Source: Limanda limanda (taxonomy: Eukaryota > Chordata > Actinopteri > Pleuronectiformes > Pleuronectidae). From it: DNA of 64,000 nt. Within the stretch, counting starts at the first letter, position 1. Each line of letters opens with the position of its first letter. The notes beneath the pieces are model-generated. The model was not told where the DNA came from. It made no database searches and worked only from the letters and a program-made list of their open reading frames with translations. Both the position numbers and the translations under genes were made by a program. The DNA lies in contig NC_083646.1 in NCBI RefSeq assembly GCF_963576545.1, positions 17,874,461 to 17,938,460 on the forward strand, in the 5' to 3' direction. Positions 43,608 to 57,259 of the stretch are shown in pieces.

Positions 43608-44263
43608 ATAGGGGTGTCACGATACCAAAAATTCAGTAGTCGGTGCCAATACCAGTAAAATAACACGATTCTCGATACCAATTTCGATACCACGGTAAAA
43701 AAAAATGTGCTTGCGCATATACTGTGGGTTGTACGGTAGTTGTGGATGCATGTGAGTGACGTATTTGAGTGACGCATTGTTGTGAGACACTTTGTGCATT
43801 AAAGCGAGCTTAGCATTGATTTACAGTTAATATGAATCAGAACTCACCTTGAATTTTTAAAACAAATCCAGATGACGGTCTTTCAGGTGCTTTGCTAAAT
43901 TGGAAGTATTACCTCCCTTGGTCTGAAGACCATGGTAGCATCGTTTGCTGAATGGCTTCTGCGGATAAATGATAACACCACGGTCATTCTCCTCAAACGC
44001 TAAGTACTCCCATGCATGACTCTTTGTGCCTTTTTTATCAACAAGTCATGGTGGAGCGAACGCTGCAGCCGCAGTTGCCATCTTGGATTTCTGAATGTAA
44101 ACATCAACTGGCGCAGCACCGATGCTAATGCTAAGTTGCTTACAGCTGCTGGCATCGGCGCTCAGGGTGCTTAGCCTACGCTGCTTCAAAAAAATGGGTA
44201 CGTCGGTGTTTTGTTATCTTAGTATCGAAAGGTATCGTAAGGTTTGGTTCTCATGACATCACT
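43608..44263 (-). mobile_element. hAT transposon, internally deleted (656 bp)
   Basis: Perfect 8-bp flanking duplications AGGGCAAT at 43600-43607 and 44264-44271. Ends: left ATAGGGGTGTCACGATACC; right read inward AGTGATGTCATGAGAACC, imperfect inverted repeats of the GGTGTCACGATACC type. Subterminal CGATACC/GGTATCG words are arranged symmetrically. The minus strand keeps only the first coding part of a BED-finger transposase (43857-44081); the catalytic domain is deleted. It can therefore move only in trans. Confidence 0.8.
43857..44081 (-). pseudogene. hAT transposase N-terminus with damaged BED zinc finger
   Basis: The ATG at 44081-44079 opens a 74-codon frame ending at a TAA (43859-43857), interrupted only by a TGA at codon 12 (MATAAAAFAPP then stop). 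The rest reads as a BED-type finger: the aromatic start SHAWEYLAFEEND (about residues 21-33), then PFSKRCYHGLQTKGGNTS, then NLAKHLKDRH (61-70). A BED finger binds zinc through C-x2-C and H-x3-5-H. Here the first Cys is Ser (residue 45), while C48, H65 and H70 remain. BED fingers are the DNA-binding N-terminus of many hAT transposases and of domesticated ZBED proteins. The frame stops just after the finger, where the transposase core should follow. It is clearly non-functional. Start choice is supported by the alanine-rich leader typical of vertebrate copies. Confidence 0.8.
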
Positions 44264-44271
44264 AGGGCAAT

Positions 44272-45907
44272 CCCAACATCTCCGTCCTGTTCAGTCGCCA
44301 ACAGATGCGTAACCACTGTCTGAGTCCAACATCCACTGATAATTAGTTCTACTTGACCTAGTGCTGAGCAGAAGCCCAAAGGCCCTACTGCTCCATTTCA
44401 CAGTTCACTCTCCCTGTACGTTTAACTTAACCATGTGCGCTCATCAGCAACCTGATCAAATTTTAGTGTGAGGTGGTGACACTAAAGTAGACTAATTAGC
44501 CATTTTACGCTTGCATATAATCAAAATGGGCAGCCGTGCCTCAGACAGAGGTGCAATAACAAAACATATTGAGGTAAGATGTTCCTGTCCATAATTCACC
44601 TCCATTTTGTCCTGCTTTCTCGTTGGCAACGGTAGCCCTGAAAGCTAACTGTAGAATCGATGTGTTAGAGTCCACAGGTGGTGTGTTAGAAAGACCCCCG
44701 CAACATGCATTAGCATTGAGGTGACCTTCTCACACTGGACTAACTCCAACACTGAGAGCTCAGCTGGGGCTTTCTGATCATCCTCGCCACCTGCTCGTTG
44801 CCTTTCGCCCTGAACGAGTCCAGAAAAGGAGCGAGTCCAGCCTTTAACTAAAAGCCAGAAGTGAGCTCAACTGGAGTGGATGTAGTTGGTGCCATCGATG
44901 CTATAAACCAGAAAACCTTTGTACTGCAGATGATGAGCCAGGTCTTTGCAAGAACACAAAACGCTGGTTAGCACCTTAAAAAGAAAAGAAATGCAAAGCT
45001 GCATGTTGCAATGTGTCAATTACAGACTGTTGTGTATCGTGTAATAATGACACGTATGGTCCAATCTTTGTTCTTCAATGTATCAAATCACATAAAAGCT
45101 GCCTAGATGCAATAAGGAAAACTACGGTCTTTTAGAAATCAATCCAATTACTGAAATCAACAAAATCAAGCTATTCCCATGGACCTCTGGGAAATGAGTG
45201 AGCCAAACATACGAGTTTAAACTACACTATTGCCTTCGCTTTTGCTGTTCAAGCTGTTGTGGCTGCATTAAATTATGAACTCTCTTTCATAAACGCAGGT
45301 ATTGCAGGTCTGAGCAAAGTTATGGCTGATTCAATTCACCCTATATAAAAAGCGGGGACAGCGGCCTGTAATCAATGGATAATTTCCACGTTACACGTCC
45401 TGTGGACTTCTGTGGTGTGAAATGCAATCAAAAGTGTCAAAACCTGTAAACTTCCTCTCACACTGTGTGTATGTGTGAGACTGTGTGTGCGTGTGTGTGT
45501 GCGCATGGAAGGTTTGTGCATGTGTGCACCTTATCTTTCCAGTCAATATCCACCCTATCGCTCACTGCTCTTTGAACAACAAATGGAACCATCCACTGTG
45601 GTGTGAATCCAATTTTAACACCCAGTAGGTGTCATTGTGTGCCATATGCCAATCTTTCCACTTTGCACATTTCACTTACATCATTATATAATTAAAATAT
45701 TAATTTAGCTAACAGTGATCATACTTAATACCAGAATGCACAGCTTTTCATCAGTGCTCCAGATTGCCTGGCTGCCCCCCCCCCCAGTATTAAACAGTGC
45801 TCTGTCATCTTCATATATTCACATTAGTGAAACCACCTACAACATATACTGTATGTACATTTTGTTCAAAAAGCAACATCGAATCTTGCATTAAAATGTT
45901 GTCACAA
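44272..45907. other. Unassigned non-coding DNA
   Basis: No gene or recognised repeat except short GT tracts near 45475-45500 and a C11 run at 45776-45785. 44460-44580 (GACTAATTAGCC, GCATATAATC) has regulatory-like words. Confidence 0.45.
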
Positions 45908-46496
45908 GTAGGGCTGTGCGATACGACTTCAAATCAATAATTTCAAAGTTTTACCTCATTTACGATCAATGAATGATTATTTTATGCAACACTTTATGTC
46001 GGCAATTACTCAACCACCAGTCAACAAGACACTCTGCTCCTCTGCTCTTTTTCTAATCACTCACACAACGTTCTGCAGGAGTGTGTGTGTGTGTGTGTGT
46101 GTATGTGTGTGTGTGTGTGTGTGTGTGCGTGTGTGTCTTCATCTCTGTCTTTCTTCAGACAAACAGAAAGTCACATGTATTTAGTTATTAATGGCTGTGT
46201 CTGAACATTCATCCGGATTGTTCTGGTCACATTCACCCTGATGTCCTGGCTGAGCGCCTCATATCTCGTCTCATCTTGTGCGTAGCTGGTGAACTGCATG
46301 CGTGCGAAATGTTTGGACTTTTTTCTAAATTTCCAATAAATACATGTCTCATAAACTTTAGGGTGAATCAAACAAAGTAAACTTGTCCTGTACTTGTCCT
46401 AATAATTCGGATAAGCGTTGGTGTTTATTGTTAACCTGTGAATTGATTCTGTATCAGTTACACATGTGATTTTTGTGATTTCCTGGGTTCAACCCT
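45908..46496 (-). mobile_element. Second copy of the 12.8-kb hAT-type element, reverse oriented
   Basis: The left end TAGGGCTGTGCGATACGAC corresponds to the right end of the element at 12843-13457 read inward. Shared internal words in inverse order include CACTCTGCTCCTCTG, TTCTAATCACTCACAC, CTCATAAACTTTAGGGTGAA (versus TTCACTCCAGAGTTTATGAG reversed), CAAAGTAAAC and GTTTATTGTTAA. The right boundary is diffuse and no target duplication could be seen. It contains a GT array at the position of the AC array in the other copy. Confidence 0.6.
46080..46136. repeat. (GT)n microsatellite inside the hAT-type element
   Basis: About 28 GT units with two interruptions, positioned as in the 12.8-kb copy (CTGCAGGAG on one side, a GACAGAGATGAAG reverse complement on the other). 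Confidence 0.9.
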
Positions 46497-46810
46497 GTGA
46501 TAAAATAGCATGCAAAGGATTTATTACAGTGTTCGTGTTTTAAGTATTGTTCACACATTTAACACAGAGTCCAAAAAATTTAAATAAAGGAGATTCAGAA
46601 ATGAAATCACCAATTGTAATAGTAGACATAGAGAAATATTACAGCTAGTTACAAAGTGTATCTTAACCACTCTGCTCTCTTAAGACTTGGGGAATAAGAG
46701 AAATGATTAAATTTCTCCCCTTTTTTGTGCTTGCTAATGGCATTACATCTCTTTGTTATGCCTCTGTGGTGCAGACAGCAGTCCCTCAGTAATTAAGTAC
46801 AAATGCTATG
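46497..46810. other. Unassigned non-coding DNA
   Basis: AT-rich. Nothing recognised. Confidence 0.5.
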
Positions 46811-46846
46811 GAGAGAAAGAGATGGAGAGAGGGAGAGAGAGAGAGA

Positions 46847-46894
<48 letters not shown>

Positions 46895-46903
46895 GAGAGA
46901 GAG
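46811..46903. repeat. (GA)n microsatellite, interrupted
   Basis: GA units with GGGA and GATA interruptions. Confidence 0.9.
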
Positions 46904-47689
46904 CCAGGCTCAGCTGGTTCCCTGAACATGAAAACAGGTCTAATTAACAGCGTTGACTTCACACATGAGATTGACTCAAAGGGGAGTGAATTGCAGCAAT
47001 TACTCATACAGCAGAAACTTCTGCCTATTTATTCCTTTTGAGCACGAAGCGAATTCTAGACAACGTGGAGTTTAAATGTCTCAGGTATGGTAATATTTAT
47101 ATTAGGAATAATTCCTTACGGAGCAAGTTTTTTTTTTTTAATGATTTGCTCCCTGAAAAGAATGGTTGGCGAATGATGTGTGATTTTGAGCGGAGCTATT
47201 TCCAAAATGTGTTAGAATTCAAACAAAACATGTCTGAGCGGTCATTACATACTGCACACATTGTCATTACTCGCTAGTGCAAGCGAGTGCATGTACTCTT
47301 GTAAGGACAAAGGAACACCTCCATTTCTCCTCATATGTAGGCCAATCACCAACCCACTCCCCCTCCCACCCCCAACTCTTATTTTGGTTTTCTATAAAGT
47401 TGTTCCAATTTCACAATGGGGAAGTTACCTGGCGTGTGGATAGTGCTTTGTCATCAGGTTTGTCTGACAAGAGACGGAGACGAAAAACCTCTCCACCACT
47501 CTCCTCCCGCCTCCTCTCTTTTCACAGTGAGGTGTGATAAACGGCTAGTCAGCGTCCCACCAGAAAATAATACAACTCCAGCCTTTGCTGTCTGTCCATG
47601 CCTCCTGCCTCTACCTCTGCCAGTATTATCCATTTTTCTTTTTCTTTTTTACTTGCCGTCTCCGTCAGACACTCCCTACCTCGACGGAC
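46904..47689. other. Unassigned non-coding DNA
   Basis: 47040-47280 has short repeat-free AT-rich sequence; the right side is CT-rich. No gene supported. Confidence 0.45.
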
Positions 47690-49744
<2,055 letters not shown>

Positions 49745-50262
49745 TGAATATCATTGCATGTATTTTATCATCTAGTCTGACAGATATAACTGGAAAAGAT
49801 CACAAATCAATCTAGGAATACACAACAATGAAATTGACACGTTTGTTGATTATCTTTCTCTCTTTGGGGATGTCTGTAAAATGAATTGCGTTGTTTGAAT
49901 GCGATTTCCAAAGTTTGTTGTTTTTTCGCCCTTCGCCTCGATAAACTCCTCGTGCTCGCGTGTGTGATTGTTCTTCAAATGCTTTATGAGATTGATGTGA
50001 GTCTTTTACATGGCTACACTATGCTGTTTTATTTTCTAGTGGGAAATATTGCCAGATTGCTGACACTGTAGCTAGCTCTTGCACAAGTGCTGTTCTGGAC
50101 CGGCAAAGAAGAAGTGACTTAGGACTAGAAAATAAATGTGCAGTTATATCTGGGTGAATCTAATATACTTTAAATATGAGGTCTCTGATCGGCACAAAGA
50201 TTTGCCGATGCCCGACCCAGCATTTTTGGCAGTATCAGAGGCTTTTCTAATGCTGGTAACAA
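49745..50262 (-). mobile_element. hAT element copy related to 36024-37116, with BED coding traces
   Basis: Shares TCATCTAGTCTGACAGATAT (versus TATCTAGTTTGACAGACAT), CTAGGAATACACAACAAT (exact), TATCTGGGTGAA / TATCCGGGTGAA and GGCAGTATCAGAGGC (exact) with the 36-kb element, in the same order. Clear terminal repeats and a target duplication were not found, so boundaries are approximate. The segment between the shared words carries a minus-strand BED-finger remnant that the 36-kb copy has lost. Confidence 0.6.
49875..50095 (-). pseudogene. BED zinc-finger remnant of a hAT transposase
   Basis: Reading the minus strand from about 50095, one frame gives VSAIWQYFPLENKTA, a stop, and CSHVKDSH, matching the aromatic W-x-x-F start and first Cys of a BED finger. 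A second frame then gives THINLIKHLKNNHTREHEEF, matching the helix with the two zinc-binding His (H-L-K-N-N-H). A frameshift lies between the halves, and the second Cys of C-x2-C is not evident. It is an independent lineage from the BED remnant at 43857-44081, judging by the different helix sequence. Non-functional. Confidence 0.65.
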
Positions 50263-50879
50263 TTACACTTGGCGTAAGTAAGTTTAGTTGAACCCACTGC
50301 TCACAGAGACACTTACACAACAATAGACTCTCATTAGGAATTCACAGACCTTTGCTACCACAGACCTGGACTTTATTACTGTATCAAGTAGGTAATGGAG
50401 AGCTAATAACACGGTGAAACACCAATAAATGCTGTGAGGGTACAGACACGAAGGTGAAACGAAGGTCCTACAGAGACATTCTAGATTTACAAAATAAACA
50501 ATCAAATTAATGAATGTAGAAAAATAAGTACTCCCCCCCAGGATAATGGTTCCACTTTCAAAAACATAAATTGGTGCAATATCTTAAGAGACTGCAAATC
50601 TGACAAACAAAGGTTAAAATAATCCTCTATCTATAGCAGACAGACACACTACTGCAATGGAATAGTCATGCTCATTATCTGTCCATTTAAAGTCAGAGAA
50701 ATCCATTCTACACACTGGAGTTCTGTGCAGGCAGCTCGTTATAAAGAATGGAAAGGTACTGAACATCAATAGCATGCATGACTTATTTTATGAGCCTTGC
50801 ACACAGTTAAATTGGTGACATTTGGCCTTTAATGGGCTGGCTGAAAACTCATATCCCTTCTAACTACTGAATGAGGACT
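50263..50879. other. Unassigned non-coding DNA
   Basis: Nothing recognised. Confidence 0.5.
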
Positions 50880-51480
50880 TCTAATGAACACCCAACCAGC
50901 TAAGAGAGTTAGTGGCCAGTACTCACTGAACGGAGAAACCAGGAAAGGCAATTATCAAGGTTCCCAAACAGCGCTAATCGAGGATTGCTCGCCCAGAGCA
51001 ATGTTTTTAACCTTGGTTTTTTTCGATATGCTGGTTTTACTGCAGCCGGCCCCGCAGCGGTTTTCGTTATTACACAATTGATATCACACTCTTTTTGGGG
51101 CCATGTTTTTCTAAATCTGTAAATCAGAGGCAAAAAAATGAAACACACACAAAAAAAAATTGCCTCCAACACAGGCTTATCCAAAGTTCACAAGCAAGCA
51201 GCTTTGAGTACTTACTCACAGCCTAAGCAACCAAACCTCTGGATCAGCGCCTTCGTGATGATCGGAAAGGCCACACCGCAACTCACTGACCCTACCAGCT
51301 GTAAACTTGCTGAGGGGGAACATACACTACCGTCGCATGTTTTATACTTCAGCATCACTTTTCATGCCTTCATTTTGAGCATGGGCCAGTGCTATTGATC
51401 TACGAGCGGCGTGATTGGACGTTGCGATTAATGACCTCAGATGAAAGAAGTATTCCTCTGAGGTCCATTCCCTGAAATGC
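50880..51480. promoter_or_regulatory. Candidate conserved non-coding block
   Basis: Repeat-poor and evenly composed, with GGCAATTATCAAGG, GCGCTAATCGAGGATT, ACACAATTGATATCAC and GTGATTGGACGTTGCGATTAATGACC. No coding pattern. Low-confidence call from motif density. Confidence 0.3.
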
Positions 51481-52559
51481 CACTAGATTACCTTCCACCT
51501 TCCACCGGAGCTTCATCATCAGTGTGAGTGATACAGGGGCAGGAGCACTGAACAAATGGCCGCCCCTGAGTCACAGGAGAGCTGTGTAAGTGTGGCGGTA
51601 AGGTAATTTTTGTAATGAGCAGAGTCTCCATCTTTCTCTGTCATTTATTTATTCTCCCCTTCTCCCTCTTCCTCTTTCTCCTTGTCCCGCATCCTCACTG
51701 CCTGGCTTCACTCACCCCTCCCTTTGCTCGGGCTCAAGTCCTCAATTATTTTCAGACTGCCAGGCAAGGCACTGTGGGGGCGCAGGGGACCATTTGGACT
51801 TAGTACATTAAAGAATTCATGATTTGAAACCACCACAGCCCACCCTGACGACTCTATGATATGACTTTTCAGTGCCTGAAGCTCCTTCCTTCCTTCCTTC
51901 TTTTTCCACCAGACTGGCTTTCATTCCCCCTGACGACTGACATTGATCTATCCTTGAGTATTTTAGCTCCAGGACTCCCATACCTTAAACTTCTGACTCC
52001 TGACCATTAAAAGAAACAGAGCAGCCGATATTTATGAATCTTTCCGTAATGATTTCCTTGTCCGTTTCTCGTGTCGCCATCTGTAAATTGGCTTGTTGGT
52101 ATCAGGCACATATAGCGACAGACATGACAGCAGACTGCTGAGAAAGAGATGAAATGTCTCAGTGTAACACATGATATCAATCTATAAAGAAAGTGGGGGT
52201 GTTGTAAGAGAGAAAAAAGGGACAAGGAAACAACACCAAGTAGCGTGTTCGACTTTGAAAACTCAAAGTTATAAAAAAAAGATTATTAATCCTGAAAGAA
52301 AAAAAATACATTGCTAAATGAAAACATTAATTGGGAAAAAGTACGTTTTTCAAAATGATGAAGATAAATGTTTTTCTAGTCATGCCCGTTGGGTTTTAAT
52401 ATTCTATAAACGTCAAGTCACATTTACTTAAATAACCCAGAACCATTTATCTTGTCAGTTATGCTGTTTGTTGCCAGCAAGTTCCATCTACGAAAAAAAA
52501 ACTCCAGCATTGATATAATAAATTCAATGCAATTAAATATATTGATGTTGTTCTAAAGT
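51481..52559. other. Unassigned non-coding DNA
   Basis: CT-rich 51630-51720, and a CTTC run at 51887-51902. 52015-52180 is repeat-free and could be regulatory. Confidence 0.45.
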
Positions 52560-52860
52560 CATTAACAAAACACAGAATAAACTCAGTCATCGTCTGAATG
52601 GCTGGATGGGAGATGCGGTTCCTCCAGGCTACTGATATGCATTTATCAGGAGTATTATGGTTAATCACTGCCTTCGCAGGGAAAGACACCTTGGGCAGAA
52701 GCGTTATCAATAAACACTAAGTGCAACGTGATATGCAGAGATATCACGTCCTCGCCAGCCAGCACCTGTTTGCACTTCAGTGGTGGAATGAAGACACAGC
52801 AGACATTTACTGTGAATTCTCTACTTGCAGTGATTTCATTCATAAATTTCCATCAGCCAC
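52560..52860. promoter_or_regulatory. Candidate conserved non-coding element
   Basis: TGATATGCATTTATCAGG, GTATTATGGTTAATCACTGCC and GTTATCAATAAACAC, which combine POU-, homeodomain- and forkhead-like words, in a block free of simple repeats. By eye only. Confidence 0.3.
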
Positions 52861-54137
52861 ATGTGCAAGAGTAAAAAAATTATAAAAAGAAAATTGGAGC
52901 GGTGAGCACTACACCACAGAAAGCAAAACAGAAAATTACTGACGCATCCCTGCTGTGTCTTCTTTATTGTTTCCACTGTTGACTTAATGTTCAGTAAGTA
53001 AATAAGTTGCACACAAACACCTCTGAAATGCAACATCGCTATCTAACATGAATCATTACGTTTTCTGTAATTGGTAAAAAAAAAAAAAAAAAAATACGCT
53101 TTAGAAATACTGCCAACACTATAAATGCCAGAACTGTAAAAAGTCAACCTCTCCATTCAAGCCCTCGCAACTAATCTTTAATGCTATTTTATGAAGAGTC
53201 CTGCCTTTTCTATTACTACATTATTATAAGGCATGGTGTTTGCAATACAATGGGAACATAGTGCCATCTTCTGGTCCACATGGGTACTGTCGATTCTTGG
53301 ATGGAAATTGGCACGCTGTCTGAGACATCTGGTTGCAGACACATAATTTTGCTAAATCCCTGGAGCCTCAGTCCTTCCCTCTTGCTCCTCTCCTGTCCAA
53401 CCTGGTGTTTCTATTTACTTGTGTTTGTTAGGAGCGACGAGAAAGAGAGAAAGAGAGGAACTGAGAGCGAGAGTGAGGACATCCCTGCGGCACCTTTCTA
53501 GTCAAGAAACCGAAGGTGTTAACATGTGTTTCCAGAAAGCAGGGACATTCTTCCTCTCCTTGGCTACGACACCCAACTTCAAATGAGCCCTGCTCACTGT
53601 GGACGGCGTGCTACTCTCAGTGTGAGTTCCCTAATGGCCTTAATGGAGAACAAGACCATTTATTATTACTGGTGGGTGAGGTATGTATACAGCTACAATT
53701 AAGGAGAAAAACATTCCGGTGCTTGTAAAGGGCAGTAATGTGACTCTGGGAGTGATAGATGCTGGGGGAATGAGTCTCGCAGGCCAGTGGGAGTATCTTA
53801 TTATCTGCGGCATGTGGGGGATCTGAATTGAGGTAAATTAGAGGAGAGAGAGAGAGAGAGAGAGAGAAGGAGATGGAAAGGATGACATACAGGACATAGA
53901 AGGATTTGATAGCTTGAAAATGGAGGAAAGGATGAGGAGAAGGGCCATGAAAAGAAATGAGATGCTAGGCATAAATAAGACACAGGTTTTCACAGTGACA
54001 GTAGGTAAAACTTATGGAGCCACACTTATTTTAAAAACACATTTATCTGTTATTAAACGTAATTGCAAATCGACCTGAAGAATGATTCCATCACAAGGTG
54101 CCCTTAATGCAAAACCTTCCATTTTGCATTGACTACA
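52861..54137. other. Unassigned DNA with A19 and short GA tracts
   Basis: An A19 run at 53076-53094 has no recognisable retroposed body upstream. A GA run lies at 53841-53867. The rest is unassigned. Confidence 0.5.
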
Positions 54138-56117
54138 TACACTCTTAACCCGAATAAGTTGACATTACTTGAAAAAGGTGAGGAAACCCGTTGCCTTAAA
54201 CCGTTTAAGTTTTTACATAAGGTAAAAACTAAACAAGTTAAGTTGTATTAACATAAAAACCTTAGTTGATTTAGTCCACATATTTGAGTTTACATTAGTA
54301 ATCTGAACTCAAAATCATTAGTTAACATAAATTAATTCTACTAGAAAGTCTAAGTGAATTGAAATTATAATTTTAAGTTAAACAAACTAACTTGTTTAAG
54401 TAATAACAACTACAACATTATTTAACTGTACTTAAAATCATTTGTTAATGTAAGAGATGTCTTTAAGTTTAATGTAATCATATTTTGAGTTTGCAAAATG
54501 CATTGTTTAAACAAAATCAAATGAAAAGTAAGACATTAAACAATACATATAAATGCTCCAATGTATTTTATTCTTGAAAAAACATTTAAAATGTTATATA
54601 ACAGTAATACTTTTAAGACAAGTATAAACAGACACAAAAAAAACTGCCTGTAACACTTTGTTTGGTGAAGGAACACAGACGTACTGTATAACAATATCTG
54701 CTAAATCCTTGTAAACATTATGACCCATACATCAGTGAATTTAAACTGGAAACAACAATTTAACACTGTTTAAGAGATTGTATAAAATCAACTGAGTAGA
54801 AAATGCAGTCAAACATATGCCTCTATATCTTGCACCGTACAATACAAGTGGCTGAAAATTCCTTTCCCCTCTCTTTTTTTTTACTTATATCAGTTTTAAC
54901 ATAATACAAAGTAATAAACACTGATTCAGTGTTGACATTTTTGACTTTTGTCTACCTTTTAGAACAACCACAAATAAAACGTAATCGGCCTCTTCCACTG
55001 TTGCTAGTCGTACTGTTAGAAACTAAGGCAAATAAACCACTCATGACAATCACTCAAATAGCTTGAATAAACTAAATAAAAATTAGTTTGGAAAGGGATT
55101 ATAACACACAGCATATAACAATATCTGATGTATGTATAAAAAACTGGACATATAAACTGGCTACAAGCCTCTAAAACTTAAACTGACTGGAGAAGGACAG
55201 ATAAACCGTGTCAATTTTCAAATCTGGTGAACACAATATTCAGTCCTGAGCATACACCACAACACATATTGTACCATGGAACACACATGGCTGGAAATTC
55301 CTGTCTTTCATTAAACTTAGATAAATTCTTGCATAATACAAATAAACAAAAAACGTTTTGTTATGTGCTATTCCCGTGTAGCCAGACACCAAGCTTGTGG
55401 ATTTGTCCATATGAGACCAAAACTTTATATACATGTATACATGTTATACATCGAGTGCTAACAAATTCATTTGTGTTCGTAATAAAACTAGTCAGAAATA
55501 TACCCACAGAATTATTTTAACAGATACAGTCATGTAGAAAGGGCAAAGCAAATTGTGGATTTGGAGTTTTTGTGGGTGCATGGCCTTTTTTAAACCATCT
55601 TGTATTAACTGACCTAAAACCACATTGACCTTCACTTAAGATCATTACATTTTTCAGTGTTTGCAACCTTGGTTTTAGCACACTCTGGCCCAACGATAGA
55701 AGTACCTGTTGAATGAACTGGAATCTGTGCTTCATCGACTTGGGGTAGTTGAGGTTAAGTGCGTATGCAAGTCCCAATAGAAGACAAACAGCCCTCAGCA
55801 GGTCTTCAATGTTAACCATCACCACTTTTTCCTCAATGATTATCTTCAAAGATGCTGGATAGAGATGCAGCATCTTCTTGTTGACTGCTCAACAAGAAGG
55901 ATCCTAATGTCGATGTGTTGGTAGGAATCATCATGAGTCCTTAAGGAGACAAACATAAGAGCACAAAGACATCTCTGTCATTAAATAAGCATTAGTAACG
56001 TTTAGCAATGTAGCCTAGTCATGGGATATTGCGAAACATGAGGGAGGGCTGAATTGGTCATGATTAAAGGAGTAAATTAACAAACACATCACAAAAAAAA
56101 AGCAGTTTTTTGGGCTC

Positions 56118-56160
56118 AAATACTTCACCCACCCCTACGGTATAGTGGTGAGTAGATAAT
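56118..56160 (+). mobile_element. Tail fragment of the foldback repeat, intron 3
   Basis: CAAATACTTCACCCACCCCT followed by TAGTGGTGAGTAGATAATGA repeats, in direct orientation, the end of the right arm at 57211-57258 (CAAACACTTCACCCACCCCT ... GTAGTGGTGAGAAGATAATG). It lies in the intron between exons 3 and 4. Confidence 0.6.
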
Positions 56161-56727
56161 GAGTCCCTTTAACAAATAATTGATAAAAGATCAACATGAC
56201 ACATTCACAATGTTATATACTCTTTGATAAAGAAAGAGGTTACTTACAAAGCAAGCTTTGAAAAAGTCATTGGAGAAGGCCTCTGAGCATCATTGTACGA
56301 ATATCTGTTGGATCTGTAGTCTTTTGGAGAGTAATATGACAACAAGAGTTAGATACTGTGGATACAATGACAGGAAATTAATGGTTTGTATGGGAGTGCC
56401 CAAATAACCAAGCACAATTTGGATTGTACTGCACAATTAATAAAGTACAACTTTTTTGGAAAATTACATAAGCTGTGAAAACAATGCAAATACAGGATGG
56501 GTATGGACTAACCTTGGTCTCTTGTGATAGCTGAGTCAACTGCTGCCCAATGATCCCTCTCTTACATCAAAATATTTCAACGAGACAAGAACTGTGCCGA
56601 TCGATGCCCTCAAAGAATTCTTTTTTGAGGTTCTTGCCCACAATCCTACTGTACTTCATGTAGATCTGAAAAATACAAAGTTACATTAAAAAAATTTATC
56701 ATTTAAAGTTTTTACAAGCTTTCAGAC

Positions 56728-57259
56728 AAAAACAATGCAAGTGAAGTAACTTGTGACCACTTCTTCAGATGTAATTAAACAGAAAAACATAACATGCCTC
56801 CATACTGCTTGTGTGGAGTCATCTGAGTGTCACCAAGCCCACTCCCACTGTCACATTCAAATTCAACTCGAAACGGCGTAATTTACACCAAGTTTTTGCC
56901 CTAAATGTCCAATACCTGAAGAAGCTATGTTACTGCGCAGCCTAGGGTGAGAGCTTGTGTGGAGTGTGCTAGGGTGAACAGACTCCAGAGGAGGATATCA
57001 GAGGACATTTAGGCTAAAAACTTGGTGTAAATGATGCCATTTCGAGACGAATATGAATGTCAGGGCTTGGTGACACTCAGATGACACCACTGATGGAAGC
57101 AGAATGGAGGCATGTTATGTTTTTTCTGCCGTTTTATTACTTCTGAAGAAGTGGTCACAAGTTACTTCACTTGTATTGGTTTTGGTTGCTTTTTAGTATT
57201 TTGTAGACTCAAACACTTCACCCACCCCTCCATTCGACGTAGTGGTGAGAAGATAATGG
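56728..57259. mobile_element. Foldback repeat nested in intron 1 of the decayed gene
   Basis: A left arm at 56728-56918 and a right arm at 56995-57186 are inverted copies. Shared words include AGTGAAGTAACTTGTGACCA, AACATAACATGCCTCCAT, CATCTGAGTGTCACCAAGCC, ATTTACACCAAGTTTTTnnC and CTAAATGTCC. About 75 bases separate them. The right arm continues to 57259 with a segment also found at 56118. I recall both parts from one abundant teleost repeat, so this is probably two inverted copies of that repeat rather than one true foldback transposon. It sits between exons 1 and 2. Confidence 0.7.

Noticed and set aside
53076..53094. A19 run as the tail of a processed pseudogene
   Set aside because: No coding remnant or AATAAA signal precedes it on the plus strand, and no flanking duplication was seen.
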